Shown piece after piece: positions 36,000 through 47,700 of a stretch of DNA of 64,000 bases. Numbering within the stretch: position 1 is the stretch's first letter; each line of letters starts with the position of its first letter. The DNA lies in contig NC_051431.1 of NCBI RefSeq assembly GCF_001649575.2, forward strand, positions 20,864,203-20,928,202. Direction: 5' to 3'. The DNA is from Kryptolebias marmoratus. Taxonomy: Eukaryota > Chordata > Actinopteri > Cyprinodontiformes > Rivulidae. The position numbers and the translations under genes were made by a program. The notes beneath the pieces were generated by a model. That model was not told where the DNA came from. It did no database searches and saw nothing but the letters and a program-made list of their open reading frames with translations.

Positions 36000-37060
36000 T
36001 ACAGCATTGGAAGCTCCTGACATGTCTTCACTCACCGAGCGACTGATTTATAAGGCAGGCTAACTAGCCTGAAGGAACAATATCCTGTACTTCTCTACAT
36101 GTCTGTTCCCCTCATTAGAACCATGATTGGCTTGGACATTTCTGTAGATAGCCATATTAGGAACCAAAATACTAATGGCCTCCTGTCTCAGAGATGACAG
36201 CCAGTTGTCTGAGTTTATAATCTAGCAGCAATCCTGAGCAATCTAATGAATCAAATCACCATCATTCACTGTTGTAAGTCCTTCTCTTTTGGCATAAAGT
36301 GTCCACTCTGCCCTCGAGCTGGAAGGAATGAAGGGATGATGAGGTCAGTAAGATAGATCTTGATTGTTCAAAGGTAAGCTAAAAAATAAAAATTGAAAGC
36401 TGAAGAGACAATGTATTCCTCCATCTCTTTTACAGAGAACAATGCAACAAAAATGTTCTTTCTCTATTTTTATTTATATCTCGCCCTGGTGCAAGTCAGC
36501 CAGATCAGAGACTATAATCCAGGTTAAAAATATGAAATCCACTACAGATGCCTGTGACAAAATATGAAAACTGAAACTTGTTGGACTGTGTGAAACATTC
36601 TCTGTGCTTTGAGGCAGGTTCTATACACATGCTCGTTGAAGCCAGCAACTACAAAGACTGTATTCCATAAAGGACTTCCTGTAGTGCTGATTAGCTCTGG
36701 TGTATAGTGGCGCTCTAATTACTATCACTGACCTGTATCTGAAGGTCAGATATTGATGTTAATATGTCTCCATTACCGCACTCATTAACCTTATGATGGC
36801 CTTTTGGGATTGCAAGAAAGATCTCTTTGCTAAAGAGGGAAACACAGGCCAAAAATGGAAGCTGCTGTCACTGGACGGACAGTGGTTGCAGTGGGCTGCA
36901 GAACTAGCCAGTCAGGCTGCTATTGATCTATGTTGGATTAGGAGGCCCTTGTCTTTGCGGGGCATCTTCCTCAACTGACAGATTATTACAGGCTTTGCTG
37001 GGATTTGGGCCTTGAAAAGACTCCCAGCACAATAACTTTGTAAGGCAGAGACATATCTAA
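36000..37060. promoter_or_regulatory. Candidate regulatory cluster (CNE-like)
   Basis: A kilobase without recognised repeats and with more balanced composition than neighbours. Motif-rich patches include 'ctctaattactatcactgac', 'attgatgttaatatgtctcc' and 'aatctaatgaatcaaatcac'. The patch at about 36690-37050 is the most striking. A 61-codon frame at 36793-36978 lacks splice sites. This is judged from texture only. Confidence 0.35.
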
Positions 37061-38469
37061 TAAGATACCAATAAGCTCAGAAAGAGAGAAAAATGGAAGG
37101 GAGGTAAAGAAAGGGTTTTTTGAGAGCTTCCGGCAATAGGAGGCAATCTCATTTCTTTCTTTCCCTCCTCACTATTTTTTCTAACATTCCCCCTACTCTA
37201 ATTCTCCTCTATTTCTGAAATTGCACAAGTGGGATTTACAAAACAGATTGACTCCTTTTATTAGTCCAGTAAGTCATTATACATGCATAGCCTTTGAAGC
37301 CAGGATGAGTTTTTCTTCTGTATACTCTACTACTGTACAATATACTCTCTGCACTACAGAGGGACTACGAACAGTCTCTGCAATGACCTCAAATTTTACT
37401 CATCAGGGTTGATGGGACGGACAAACCGTCAAGGGCCAAGTCCAAACTGCACCCACTCTGCATCCAATCCTCAATCTGCACGCAGAGCACATGGTGTCAG
37501 CCAAATACGGCAGAAGGAGATGAGAATTCTGTGCCAGGCATGACTTAGTACATAATTAAGGCTCTGGCTCAGGAATGGCAAATCAGCTTGCTTCATTTCC
37601 CAATGGAGTTACAAGGAGAAGTTAGGAAGGATAAAGGCAACCAAGGTGCTTGTTGTCAGCTGTCTGCAGCTAATGGCTGTGCGGTCTTATAGAAAACAAA
37701 AATATGCTATATCCTGAACCTGTCAAAGAGTTGTCAGAAAGTTTGGTGGCAAAGGTTATTGTGCAATCGATGGCTGAATTAGTGTGATGGGAGATCAAGG
37801 AGCTGAAGTCTTTTGAGGCTTGGCTCAAATCAAAACACTGTGGTCAAAACATGCATGCCTTTTGGAATTTTCGTGCCTTTTTTTTGGTTCGCTGTGTACT
37901 GAATTCTCTCTTTCATTTTCTCCTCTGCCTCTTCACCCTCTCTTTTTTCCTCATCAGACTTCAGTCTCCACTGATGATGCCCTGAAGGAAAGCCTGTGTG
38001 GGTTGCATACCAAGTACTATGAGGCAGCTTTAAAAGCAAGCGGCCAGAGAAGTTGAGAGGGGGGGAGATATCAAACACGTTGCTGAATATGCATATATAA
38101 ATGACCTGTTCAGTAATCATGAACAACCACACAGCAACTTTTCTGGGGGCTGTTTTGACACAGCTGGGACATAGCCCCATTAGTCCCATAAATATGTTTT
38201 TCATATTAGTGGTTTGGAGGCATTTCTGTGCTAATGTGGAGGACTGTATTCTATGAGCAAAACACTGTTATTCCTGTATGGACATGAGGTAGAGTTTGTT
38301 TCTTCCAACAGTCACCAACTCTGATTACAACTTATTATTCTGCTTGTGTAGTAGTTCAGCTGTGGCGCCTGTAGCATTTAGCATGCTAAGTTTGATTACT
38401 TGCTTGGTTGTTTGCTCTGCAATAAGGCTGAAAAAATTGTTTGTTTAGTTGTGCGTGAAAAGATAGTTA
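37061..38469. other. Non-repetitive sequence, no gene recognised
   Basis: Unique-looking DNA continuing from the preceding block. About 37400-37700 is GC-balanced. Frames near 37820-38204 overlap on opposite strands and show no domain or splice context. Confidence 0.35.
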
Positions 38470-38530
38470 TAGATAGATAGATAGATAGATCTTTATTGAT
38501 GCCATGAAAAAAACTCCTTCAGGGAATTTA

Positions 38531-38536
<6 letters not shown>
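38470..38536 (-). mobile_element. Retroposon 3' tail with (GATA)n
   Basis: Read on the minus strand: 'aaattccctgaaggag', 'catggcatcaataaagatc' and then a run of TATC units. A 'ccc...aataaag(TATC)n' ending is the typical tail of teleost LINE/SINE families related to Rex1. Only the last few dozen bases are present. Confidence 0.65.

Positions 38537-38594
<58 letters not shown>
38537..38594 (+). repeat. (CA)n(TA)n compound microsatellite
   Basis: About 14 CA units run directly into about 15 TA units, immediately next to the retroposon tail. Confidence 0.95.
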
Positions 38595-38598
<4 letters not shown>

Positions 38599-39349
38599 CA
38601 CAAGCACTCATTATTAGAATATTACATCGTTACAGGAAAATCATGGGTAAAAAAAGGCAAGTACAATAATGATCTTTAGAAAAACAGTTAATGTAAATGT
38701 GCTGTGAACAGAGAAGGAATTTATTGGAGTAATGCTTGCAGTCTGGCAACAGTGAAGCTGATGATTTGCTGGCAGCACAAATTATTGTAAGACAACATGG
38801 TCAAAAACTCAAAGCTAACAACTCAATGGTACAGAGACAATCCTTTTCAGTAACATCCATGTTCCAAAAATTGCAGTACAATTTCCTATTCTTCTTTACT
38901 CATACCCTTATTTTGTCTGCTTGTATCCTTTTGACCATTGAACCTGAAAGCCTATTTGAAAGAAGTTGGCCGTTTGAAACTGGCTCCTGCTTAAATGTTT
39001 CACTGAAAAATGTTTGCATTTTCAATCATTTTGATATACCCTTATGCCTTGGTAATTTATTTCATGAACAATCAAGTATACCAAAATGTCTTAATAAAGC
39101 TGGAGTCTTAGCTCCCTTCTTTGCCTTCAGTTTGTTTTTGCTCAACAAGTGATTCATCTTTATTAAGACATATTTCTGTTTGAGATCATTTTTGTTATTA
39201 GTTGGGTTTTTGAAAGCTAAAATTGCAACTTCTTTGTTTAAACCATTTGCTAGAAGGGGCTATAAAATTTGCAAAGACTCCATAACCAGCACAGCGTTCA
39301 ACCCATAATTGGAAAATAATATTTCAAAAGTCAAGAGTTTTCACTGAAA
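38595..39349. other. AT-rich sequence, no gene recognised
   Basis: A 138-codon plus-strand frame (38736-39152) has no recognisable domain, promoter or splice context and is not called. Confidence 0.4.
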
Positions 39350-39605
39350 AAAAACTGCATACTGCCAGCTTCCTTTCACACCAGATTTTCAAACTAAGAT
39401 CATCTTATGATAAGAAATGACAGTAATAGGCATTTCGTTCTAACCTTGGAAATAACATTATGCACAATTTCATGCGATAGTTCGATATCTTGCGTGATTT
39501 CAGATCATCTGTTAGTGTTTGAAGTAGTATTGTGAATGACTGTTAGCTTTTACCACCCTACATTTTAGCTCAATATCTGTAAAATTCCACAAGGTAAATA
39601 AATAC
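39350..39605 (-). mobile_element. Family A fragment (3' side)
   Basis: In plus-strand reading: 'cctttcacaccagattttca', 'actaagatcatcttatgata', 'accttggaaataacattatg', 'tgtgaatgactgttagcttt' and 'tagctcaatatctgtaaaat'. The 5' part of the element is missing. Confidence 0.75.
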
Positions 39606-40349
39606 TGAAATACCCAATTCTGTGCCACTAGGTAACAATCACATTAACAAATTATCAAAATACAAAGAAAGAAAGATATTAAAAATCCTCTTAAAGTTAC
39701 TTTACTGTTCTTTTAATGGCAAAAAGCAAAAACAGACATGCATAAAGCAGGCTGCTATGTTGGCATTTCTTAAAAAGTTCTAGATGTTTAGTTCACATAA
39801 ACACTAAAGATGAGTTGTTGTTTTTTTATTATCTTTACGTTGAAAAATGAATGTTTTTCTCAGCAAAAAATCTAATTTGCAAGTGGATGGGATGCAAACA
39901 TGGTAAAAAAGTGTGTTTTGCAAAATACCCATGTTAGCATGGACAGGGTCTCAAATTTCATTCTCTGGGCATCATATACTGCCTTTTTTGTCAAACTTTT
40001 TGGCATATGATGTACTTTGAAACTGATAATATTAGTCATCTCCACCGAACTAAATTTAACTGGTAGGCTCCATATCTCACTAGAGGCTTTTTTTAATAAA
40101 AGCTGTAAAAGTTTTTTTTTTTTTTTTTTTTTTCATATTGAACCAAACAGGCGATGATTCTTAAGGCCAAAAACCTGGGAAACTTATTAAAAACTAAGTT
40201 CAGGACATAATGAGCAATTGTGCCACTTTATTATTAATGCTTTTGATATCTGTGCCTCACAATCAGTGATAGTATCAGAAGGTGATGAGTCACAGCAAGT
40301 GTGGAAAAATTAAAGATGGGATAGATGAACAATTTATCAAGCATGAAAA
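39606..40349. other. AT-rich sequence with a long T-run
   Basis: A 22-base T-run lies at 40112-40133. No gene or classified transposon was recognised. Confidence 0.5.
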
Positions 40350-40538
40350 TATCCACGGTGCCTAATGTATTTTTTCTTTGCCAGTGCTTCCTGCCAAGGG
40401 TGTGTGGGGCAGTGTGTTCTCATTTAAGGTCTTTATAATTGATAGGAGACAGAATCATCATCATCAACCAGGTTTTTATTCTCTTCAGACATGCACCTGC
40501 ACACAGATTTTCACAAATGTCATCTTTTGTATTTACAG

Positions 40539-40704
40539 ATGGCAGCTTCAGCTAGAAGTTCTATAGAAACAACACAGCATCGTGTCTGTTTGCTTGCTCG
40601 CTGTGAGATGAAGCCCCTACCCTCCTGTCACATAGATAATACCTATTTTGTTCAGTTCGTGGAGAAGAAGAAAGATGCGGGCACTTTTGAGGAAACAGCG
40701 GGAG
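40539..40704 (+). CDS. Candidate internal exon, unidentified
   Basis: The acceptor 'catcttttgtatttacag' ends at 40538 and the donor G|GTGAGTG begins at 40705 with an AG just before it, a near-consensus pair. The 166-bp interval is open in one frame, 55 codons starting exactly with ATG. A second acceptor, 'cctattttgttcag', ends at 40655 and gives a nested 49-bp exon with two open frames. One frame is very basic (WRRRKMRALLRKQRE) and ends in phase at the donor. I do not recognise either peptide. It lies in a repeat-poor segment. It could be a coding or microexon, a non-coding RNA exon or chance. Confidence 0.3.
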
Positions 40705-41019
40705 GTGAGTGTCATCCTAATCTCTGCTGCCACGTCATGTAAAACTCTCCTTCGCTTGACCACGGACCATTCTGCCTTTCAGGATGACACACCGACACTC
40801 CAAATGCCCTGTTTTCTCGAAGACTTTCTCGGCATCTTCACACGCTCTCAGTCTCACCCACTCCCCATGTGGCCGGCTTTCCTCGCTGCCAGTGCTGACA
40901 GTCAGGCCCATGTACTAAAAGACCCCAGCAGAGTGCTCTCTTCATAGTCAGGCTGTTAAGACGCTGATAGATTCCTTGCTTTCCCTGCTCTCTGTGTCTC
41001 GCTCTCTTCCTCTCTAGAT
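40705..41019. other. GC-balanced unique sequence
   Basis: Follows the exon candidate. One frame of the 40648-40947 stretch stays open, but it spans the donor and has no domain. No repeat recognised. Confidence 0.35.
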
Positions 41020-41510
41020 TTCACTGTATTTAAAACCCAGCATTCTGTTTACTGTAGGATTACTGCTTTTGTATGTTTCAAATTTGACAGCTGCTTCATT
41101 CAACTCCCCAGTGTGGAGGCTGCACGATAAGGCCGATATGGGCTTCTAATCTTTTTCCCTGCCTAAATCCTTTCCAAATCTTCTATTTCGTTCTCCCTCC
41201 CCATCATTCCGTGCTGTAAGATTAGAGCATTTCCAGCACAACTCTTGGCTTTTGGTGCCGAGCTGCTGGAACACTGGTGGGACTGCTAATGAAGGAGCTG
41301 CTCCTTTGACAGCTGTTGCATCTGACGCAAAGGTTCCTGTATTAAGGCCGCAATCAAACACCCTCCACAGCCATGTTCCCCTGTATGTGGGTGTGTGTAG
41401 CGCACGTTGACAGCATGCTAAAAATAATTGGGTGACTTGTAAATATCACTCAGAGAAGCAGAGCTTGATCTCTTTGGGAAACTGTTTAATAGAGAGCTTT
41501 TTGGAGGGTA
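41020..41510. promoter_or_regulatory. Candidate regulatory block (CNE-like)
   Basis: Repeat-free, GC-balanced DNA with dense short motifs: 'cacgataaggccgatatggg', 'gctaatgaaggagctgctcc', 'aaggccgcaatcaaaca', and 'ctaaaaataattgggtgact' near 41420. No gene-like frame. Proposed from composition and motif density only. Confidence 0.35.
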
Positions 41511-42398
41511 TGTTTTACTGAAATACAGCAAAAGAATTAAAATGTATTGACAAAAAAAAGGAAAAAAAAGAAGATTATATAATGTTTTCTAATGGGCTTT
41601 TCGTGCTTGGGGCTTCTCCTTACCAAAATGACTGTTCATTCACAGATTGTACAAGCTGATTAATTCAGAGGAGAACTTGTATCTTCCCTGTTGTGATTCC
41701 TTCAAGGGCCCTCAAAGCCTTGCATTACATTACACATTACATTACATCAGACTAGGAGTTCTAGCTAGGCGGGGTTCCAGGAAAACTGTTGAATTAATAT
41801 TAAAAATGTGGCAGTATTTACCAAACAAACATTCATCATAACTTTCACAAAGTCCAACTAATGTATTATTGCACAAAGTATTAGACGCCACTTTTATTCA
41901 GTCCATGAAGTACCATAAAGCCAGTTTCCAAGGCTACATACATTAAATGAACAAGAATAACAGCAATCACTGCAAATTCATTACTAATGGCCCCCATATT
42001 GTCCTCTCTGCCTTTGCCTACCTTTGGATTTTCAAAAGGGAAATAAAATAAATAACACTCTGGCATTTTTGATTGATTTATCACACGTCATCCTCCTCCA
42101 TGTGAATAAAAAGACACTCTTCTGCTGTATATTAGCAACATATTACTATTATTCTTATGCTCTTATGATTTTAGCTCTTGTTTGCTTACTTTCACCTTTC
42201 CCAGTGTTTGCTCAGCTTTGAAGAGTCTAATCTCCCACATACAGGTATGCTCTTTGTGTGATTTGCCAACACGTCCTTTGGCTGGGTTGCTAAGGCACTC
42301 CAGCCCTTTTGAGACAGCTTCAAATCATAGAGGATAAACTCACTCACAAAAGGAAGTAAGAAAAAAAAACTTTGCTAAAAGTGTACCTGTCACAAGTA
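41511..42398. other. Unique sequence; possible regulatory DNA 41880-42340
   Basis: A short 'cattacattacacattacattacatc' cluster lies at 41727-41751. About 41980-42330 is repeat-free, with 'ttgattgatttatcacacg' and 'tcaaatcatagaggataaac'. No exon recognised. Confidence 0.3.
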
Positions 42399-42441
42399 TT
42401 TTTTGTTGTTGTTGTTGTTGTTTTGTTTTTTGTTTTTTTGG
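42399..42441 (+). repeat. (TTG)n / T-rich microsatellite
   Basis: About seven TTG units are followed by TTTTGTTTTTTGTTTTTTTG. Confidence 0.9.
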
Positions 42442-43394
42442 TGAGAGGCAGGTATTTACAAGTCAAGGCTCCCAGCTCCATTAATGCAGAATAAAGATAT
42501 TTATATATACTGTATCTCTAAGGAAAGTATCTGTTTGTCCAGGAATTTTGAAGACCAGACATGAGTCTCTTCTGGAAACTGTGTTTCATGAGGTAATTAA
42601 TATTTATTTATTTATTTTTAAGAAAAGCACATTGGAGTGCTTTGGTCCACCACACTTCAGTTTTAAAATAGTAAGGAATATAATAAAATAACAATAATAA
42701 TAAAACTAAGCAAATCTTATAAACAGACAGTGACAGAGCTGGCATGTATGTTTTGAGGATTTTTAATGATTTTGTCTATTTTTTTATCATAAAGTAGAAC
42801 AATCTCTTTTTACAGGAGAAAATATTGAAAAAAAGCTTAAATAATAGAAAGTATAGTGTGTGGGGGTCTTTTTACAGTCACTTTTACCATGTGGACCTGA
42901 AACGACAGATAATAGGCTCGGGCTGAAAAGGCTCAAGAAAATGTTATTTTTTCTGCTGCGGCATTGAAAAGCACTGGTCAATACCATGATTTTCCACTGG
43001 AAGCCTTGTTGCTGCTGCATTTCACATGAACAAATGCGGTACAAAGTGAGCCTCTAAATTTTCAGAGTGAACACCTGTGAGCCAGATGTGACAGCACATG
43101 AAAAAAAAATCAAGCCTTTGAATCAGTTGTGTTGAGCCGTTCTTGACTCTCAGTTTAAGTGTTTTAGTTAAATGTATATTTACCTGTGTTCTATCCTCAA
43201 ACCTGTCAACGGTGATCTGCATTTTTTTTCTCATTCATCTTGTAATAAAAAAGAGTGAAAGTGTTTTTTTTTTTTTTTCCCAAATAACTCTACTAATGTA
43301 AGAAACTATTTTATTTGTTTGTTTTATAGTTCACCTTTTAATTAAAATATTTTAAATAAAAAGTACCATTGTTTAAATAAATAATCTTAAATCA
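42442..43394. other. AT-rich sequence, no gene recognised
   Basis: Contains (TTTA)n near 42601-42617 and a T-run at about 43264-43278. No transposon or exon recognised. Confidence 0.45.
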
Positions 43395-43572
43395 GATTCA
43401 GGCCAAAGGTTAATACCTTGTAGATGTACATACAATAATTATTTCCTGCAAGTTATATTAAAATCCATCCAGTGGTTCATGACATATTTTGCTAACAGGC
43501 AAACAAACAGCCCCAGCCAATTGCACAAATATATTTAGCTTTATCCACCAACTTGTATGGTGATAAAAATTG
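43395..43572 (-). mobile_element. Family A fragment (5' side)
   Basis: 'ttgtagatgtacatacaata', 'aaaatccatccagtggttca', 'acatattttgctaacaggca' and the terminal 'ccaacttgtatggtgataaa' identify the 5' terminus of family A on the minus strand. The unit itself is truncated. Confidence 0.75.
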
Positions 43573-44497
43573 TATCTTCAAAAATAAATATTTTCATATA
43601 TACCTAATTTCTTGGCTTTTTTTTGTTTAAAATTTCATATTTTTAGAGTGACTTTAATCACTGAAGAAATGCAGACTGCACTCAAGTACCTGATGCTGTT
43701 TGACCAAATTGTTTAGCTGATATTTTTTGTCTTACATTACCTTTATATTGAAACTATATGATTTATATTTTTGTACATGTGGCATAAAGTGAATATTGAA
43801 GTTCCTCATTTCGTATGGTCAACTGGGAAATTAGAGTGCAGCTTTCACAACCTAATAATGGAAATAATATACAGTGTGACCAAAAGGTTTGAATACACAT
43901 TTATAAAGGAACAGATCACATTAAAAGTTTATTGCCAGCCTGCAATTCTTTGCTTAAATACCTTGGAGAAACCTCTAACTTTTCATATTGAGATTATCAA
44001 AGCATACCATGTTAAAATAGAGACAAGGTAAGATATTTGTATATTTTTACGTGCACACACAGTTGAGACGGCATTCTCAATTTCAGGAAATGTCAAAAGG
44101 GCTTCAAGCTGAACTTCTTTTTTATAAAACTTTATCTTTTTTGCTGCTAAACTACTGGAGCAAAGAGCACACAAAATCACTTAATAAAATACTGGCAAAG
44201 TTTCTGAGTACTGAAAATAAAAATATAAATTTTAATTAGGGTTTTTAAGTGAGGTTAGCAACTTTAGGACAAAGTCCTACGAAGTCATGAAAATTTGCTG
44301 AAAAGCCTTTAATTTAGTGTGAGATGTTGTACAATGTCATGAATAGAACCTTTAGGTCATCCTGTGCATCTAACATAACAAACCTTGGTTAACACAGTGT
44401 TTACCACAATGCTTGTTACATTTGCAAAGGGAACAGTTGTCTTGAAACGTGAACCTAATTAGACATATACTTGAAACATTTCCTGTCAAGCTGCACC
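43573..44497. other. AT-rich sequence, no gene recognised
   Basis: Nothing recognised. Short frames on both strands overlap without splice support. Confidence 0.45.
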
Positions 44498-44995
44498 TGT
44501 CATGAGATGGTGAAAATGGGTGCAAAATCCATGCAAGTAATCAGCTATTAGAAGGCAGGATGAATCGAAAACTGTGAATAAGGAAGTTCAAAACAAAACT
44601 TGTGGAAGAACTCTGAAACATAGTAAGAAGATATGGATCTGACAAATGATACAGAGAAACTAACACAGTATATACAGGGAGGGATGACTGTGGAATGAGA
44701 ACAGGTGACAATTTACTGATGGATAACAGGTGAACTGAGTCAAGTAAACAATGGAGCTGAGGGAAACTGAAGCCTTTGAGAAAACCAAAATTTAGAAATG
44801 CCAGACAAAACATTTAACAGAAAAACCACGAAGCAACAGAGGACTAAGAATATCTGGTGAACGGAAAGCACTCCAAACAAAATAAACAAGATACAAGAAC
44901 ATACTTATATAGAAATGGAAAACGTGCAGAAGATGGAAGAAACAACAGGACTCAAATCCGTAAAATCCAAACTAAAAACTCCCCAAACCGTGACA
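44498..44995 (-). mobile_element. Solo LTR, family L copy 2, with perfect 5-bp target duplication
   Basis: Termini are TGTCATGAG (44498) and ACCGTGACA (44995), and GCACC lies on both sides (44493-44497 and 44996-45000), a perfect 5-bp target-site duplication. On the minus strand it begins TGTCACGGTTTGG and ends with 'ttgcatggattttgcaccc...TGACA', parallel to 33248-33720 ('TGTCATGATTTGG' and 'ctgcatttgggtcc...TGACA'). It is a solo LTR with no internal genes. A minus-strand frame of 90 codons inside it is low-complexity. Confidence 0.85.
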
Positions 44996-45310
44996 GCACC
45001 TTCTCATCTCACATACAGACAACTCCCTTTTGTGGGGTGAGTGCTTTTATAGATGAATGTCTTCACCACTCAGCTGCTCTTTGCTTTTGTTGTTTATTCA
45101 CTGATAGTTGGTAATGACCCGTCTTTTCAGACAAAAATCGATCTAAGTCATAAATTGAGCTTGTCCACTTAATCAAAACATCTTGCCACAGATACAAAGG
45201 CTAAATAGTGTAATGACCATAAATATTTATCAGTTGCGACTGTTTAATTTAGATGTTTCAGGCTTCTGTTAATTTTACACTTGATGACAACTAGATTTGA
45301 TCCCATAGCT
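44996..45310. other. Spacer between LTR and MITE
   Basis: Starts with the right GCACC duplication and ends with CCATAGCT, the left target duplication of the next element. Nothing else recognised. Confidence 0.5.
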
Positions 45311-45603
45311 CAGTGACACCCAAACCTTTTTGCATCAATGACCAGTTTTTTTACAGGATAACTTTTCCTGGACAATGGGGCAAAGAAGTTCTCTAGCAAA
45401 GTTTGTGTTTTTACTCATTTTTGCTAGATTAAGCTTTAAGCATTGGAAAGAGGCACAAATGGAAGTGCTCATTTTCCAGAATAAAATACCTTGTAAACCA
45501 CTGTATATAAAAATATTTTTTTTAAGAAACATTTTTATATTTTCTTATTTATACCCTGGTACCATTTTATCCATTGACCCGGTGGTTGGGACCCCTGTTA
45601 CTG
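45311..45603. mobile_element. hAT-type MITE with 8-bp target duplication
   Basis: The element runs from CAGTGACACCCAAACC to CCCGGTGGTTGGGACC...CTG. Text such as 'gcatcaatgaccagttt' and 'taccctggtaccattttatcc' is that of the widespread hAT MITE with 'gcaccaaggaccggttt' and 'ccacggaccggt' blocks. CCATAGCT (45303-45310) and TCATAGCT (45604-45611) form an 8-bp duplication with one mismatch, as expected for hAT. Confidence 0.8.
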
Positions 45604-45764
45604 TCATAGCTGGCTCATAAGCACCAAAAATATCACAGTATTAAAACAAAAAAAATGAATTGTATCACATGAGCTAAATGTTTTAAAAATAGACATGATA
45701 CTATTCTTACCATTGCTGCTTGAATAATATGGGGTATTGCTTTGATAATGATTATATTGGACCT

Positions 45765-45848
45765 GCAATAGATAGTGACCTGTCCAGAGTCTTTATCATC
45801 TCTCACTCTTTACTGCCAAATATAACAATGAATGGATAGATGATTATA
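45765..45848 (+). repeat. Teleost 'gacctgtccagggtgtacc' repeat, 3' scrap
   Basis: 'agtgacctgtccagagtc', 'cacctctcactc'-like text and the terminal 'gaatggatagatgatt' match the end of the family, including the usual GGATGGATG-type tail. Confidence 0.5.
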
Positions 45849-47429
45849 TAACAACTTTAATAATATCATAACATATTATTTTCATATCCAACATATTATT
45901 TATTTAAAGTAATTTCAATTTTGATGCACAGATAGACAAAAGGGCAGTGAGAGAACACAAGTGCATGCGTTGACAATCACTCCTTTTTAGATATTTAATG
46001 TATTCATGACGCTGATTTTAAATCTATTCCCATCAGCTGTTGCTTTTAAAGATTATGGATGAAATTATAATTATTCATATGTATTCAGTTCACATTTAAA
46101 ATCAGTGTCGGCTAAAACATCAGAAAGCCAGCAGGTTGATTAAAAAAATGTTGTTATTTATTTATTTTTATGTTCTAAACAGATGTAAACACATGTGGAA
46201 TAACTAACCCTAAACGTTAATTATTGTAAACCAACTACATATTGTTATAGTTTTAAAATATGTGTTTTTTCTGCAGACTAATTTCACTTACTTTTGTTGT
46301 ATTGCTTTTTATAAAGTAAAGTTGGGAGCCTGACACGCTGATGTGAACTAGTCAGTTATCAGGCCTGCAGAAGGCTACAGATAGACCGCTAACTCCTGTA
46401 ACTCTTGTAGCAAATTTTGGCATCAAATCATTTCTATCATTTAAAGAGTAATAAGTAGCACATCTCTGGTAAACAAGCCATGATCATCTATTGTATGTTT
46501 TGCTTACAGCAACATGTGGGGCAGGAGGAGCATTACTCTGCACCATATACAACAAGAAAATACCCAGCACTGCCTCTGGGATTTTTCAGCATCAAATGAA
46601 GGAATTGAAACCACAGGAATAGTATGACATGAAAGGTTTGAGGTTTTGACAGTTTAACTTTTTAATATTGTGACATATCTTGAAACTGGAAATTGGTTTT
46701 TGCCAAGTAATGAAAGACCAATATGCCAGTTCCTTCATGTAATTAATAGGGAAAAAAAACTTGAATGTCATTAACAATTTTGACTCCCAAAGTACAGTAG
46801 GTGCAGCATGATTTAAAGGTAAATTTGAGAGAAAATAAAAATTGGAAGGTAGGATTGCTTGTACTGTAAATTGAAGAATTTATATCCTTTTTCTACTGCA
46901 AATTTCAACGAGTCACTAAATCAGATATCGAAAGACTTTAGTTACCAAGAGGGAGAGGAAAAGATTATAATTTATTCTGAGTTTAAGAAAACACCTTGAC
47001 CTCAGCTTTTCCATTTATCCTTAGTGTAACACCTGCATATCACCTGAATTGGGTTTCCTCTCCTGCTGCTCGGCTGTGCAGACAATCTAAATGTGATAAA
47101 AGAATTGTGCCGATCAGAGATATGTTAAATCTGAACAACTGAACAATTTTAATCCAATTTTATTTAGAGCCAAATATATACTCTGAAAATAAATGCTACC
47201 AGGACATACTGGAAGAAAAACATTTGATGTGATCAGTAGTTGTCCTCTTAGAAAATGTCACAAAATAAAGTAGGTCTTGCTCTAATCCGAGGTTGGAACA
47301 AGTTTAACCACAATTTTAGGTGAATTAAGATTCTAGCTTTTGAAAAAGTAATGGGTGCTACAGTAGCTTAATCTCACCTGGTGTGGACCCATTAGTGTGT
47401 CGGCAAACTAGTTCTAATTATAAATGTCA
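45849..47429. other. AT-rich sequence, no gene recognised
   Basis: No repeat or exon recognised. About 46300-46600 is slightly more GC-balanced. Confidence 0.4.
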
Positions 47430-47700
47430 CACACTCACTTTTTGTGAGTTTAGGGTTGTTTAGGGTTGCAAGAGGCTGGAACATATCCCAACATTCAACA
47501 GCCTGGTCTCCAGACCACTGATGGGCCAATACAAAGAAACACAAGACATACAAAGTTCACACTCACCAGAGTACCCAGAGAAAACCCGCATGTGCAGTTA
47601 TTCAAATTTCTCACACAAAGGCCACCAGCACTGTCAAGACATTTTTGCTGTGAGGTGAATATGTACAGCTGTGTTGTATTACAGAATGCAATCATGAACC
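47430..47700 (-). repeat. Teleost 'gacctgtccagggtgtacc' repeat, decayed copy
   Basis: 'gaggctggaacatatcccaa', 'gggccaatacaaagaaacac', 'ttcacactcac' and 'cagagtacccagagaaaacc' follow the order of the family on the minus strand ('ggagcctatcccagc', 'agggccaacacag', 'ggagtacccggagagaacc'). Internal blocks are missing. Confidence 0.6.

Noticed and set aside
38736..39152. 138-codon plus-strand frame
   Set aside because: No domain, no acceptor or donor, and composition like the flanking non-coding DNA.
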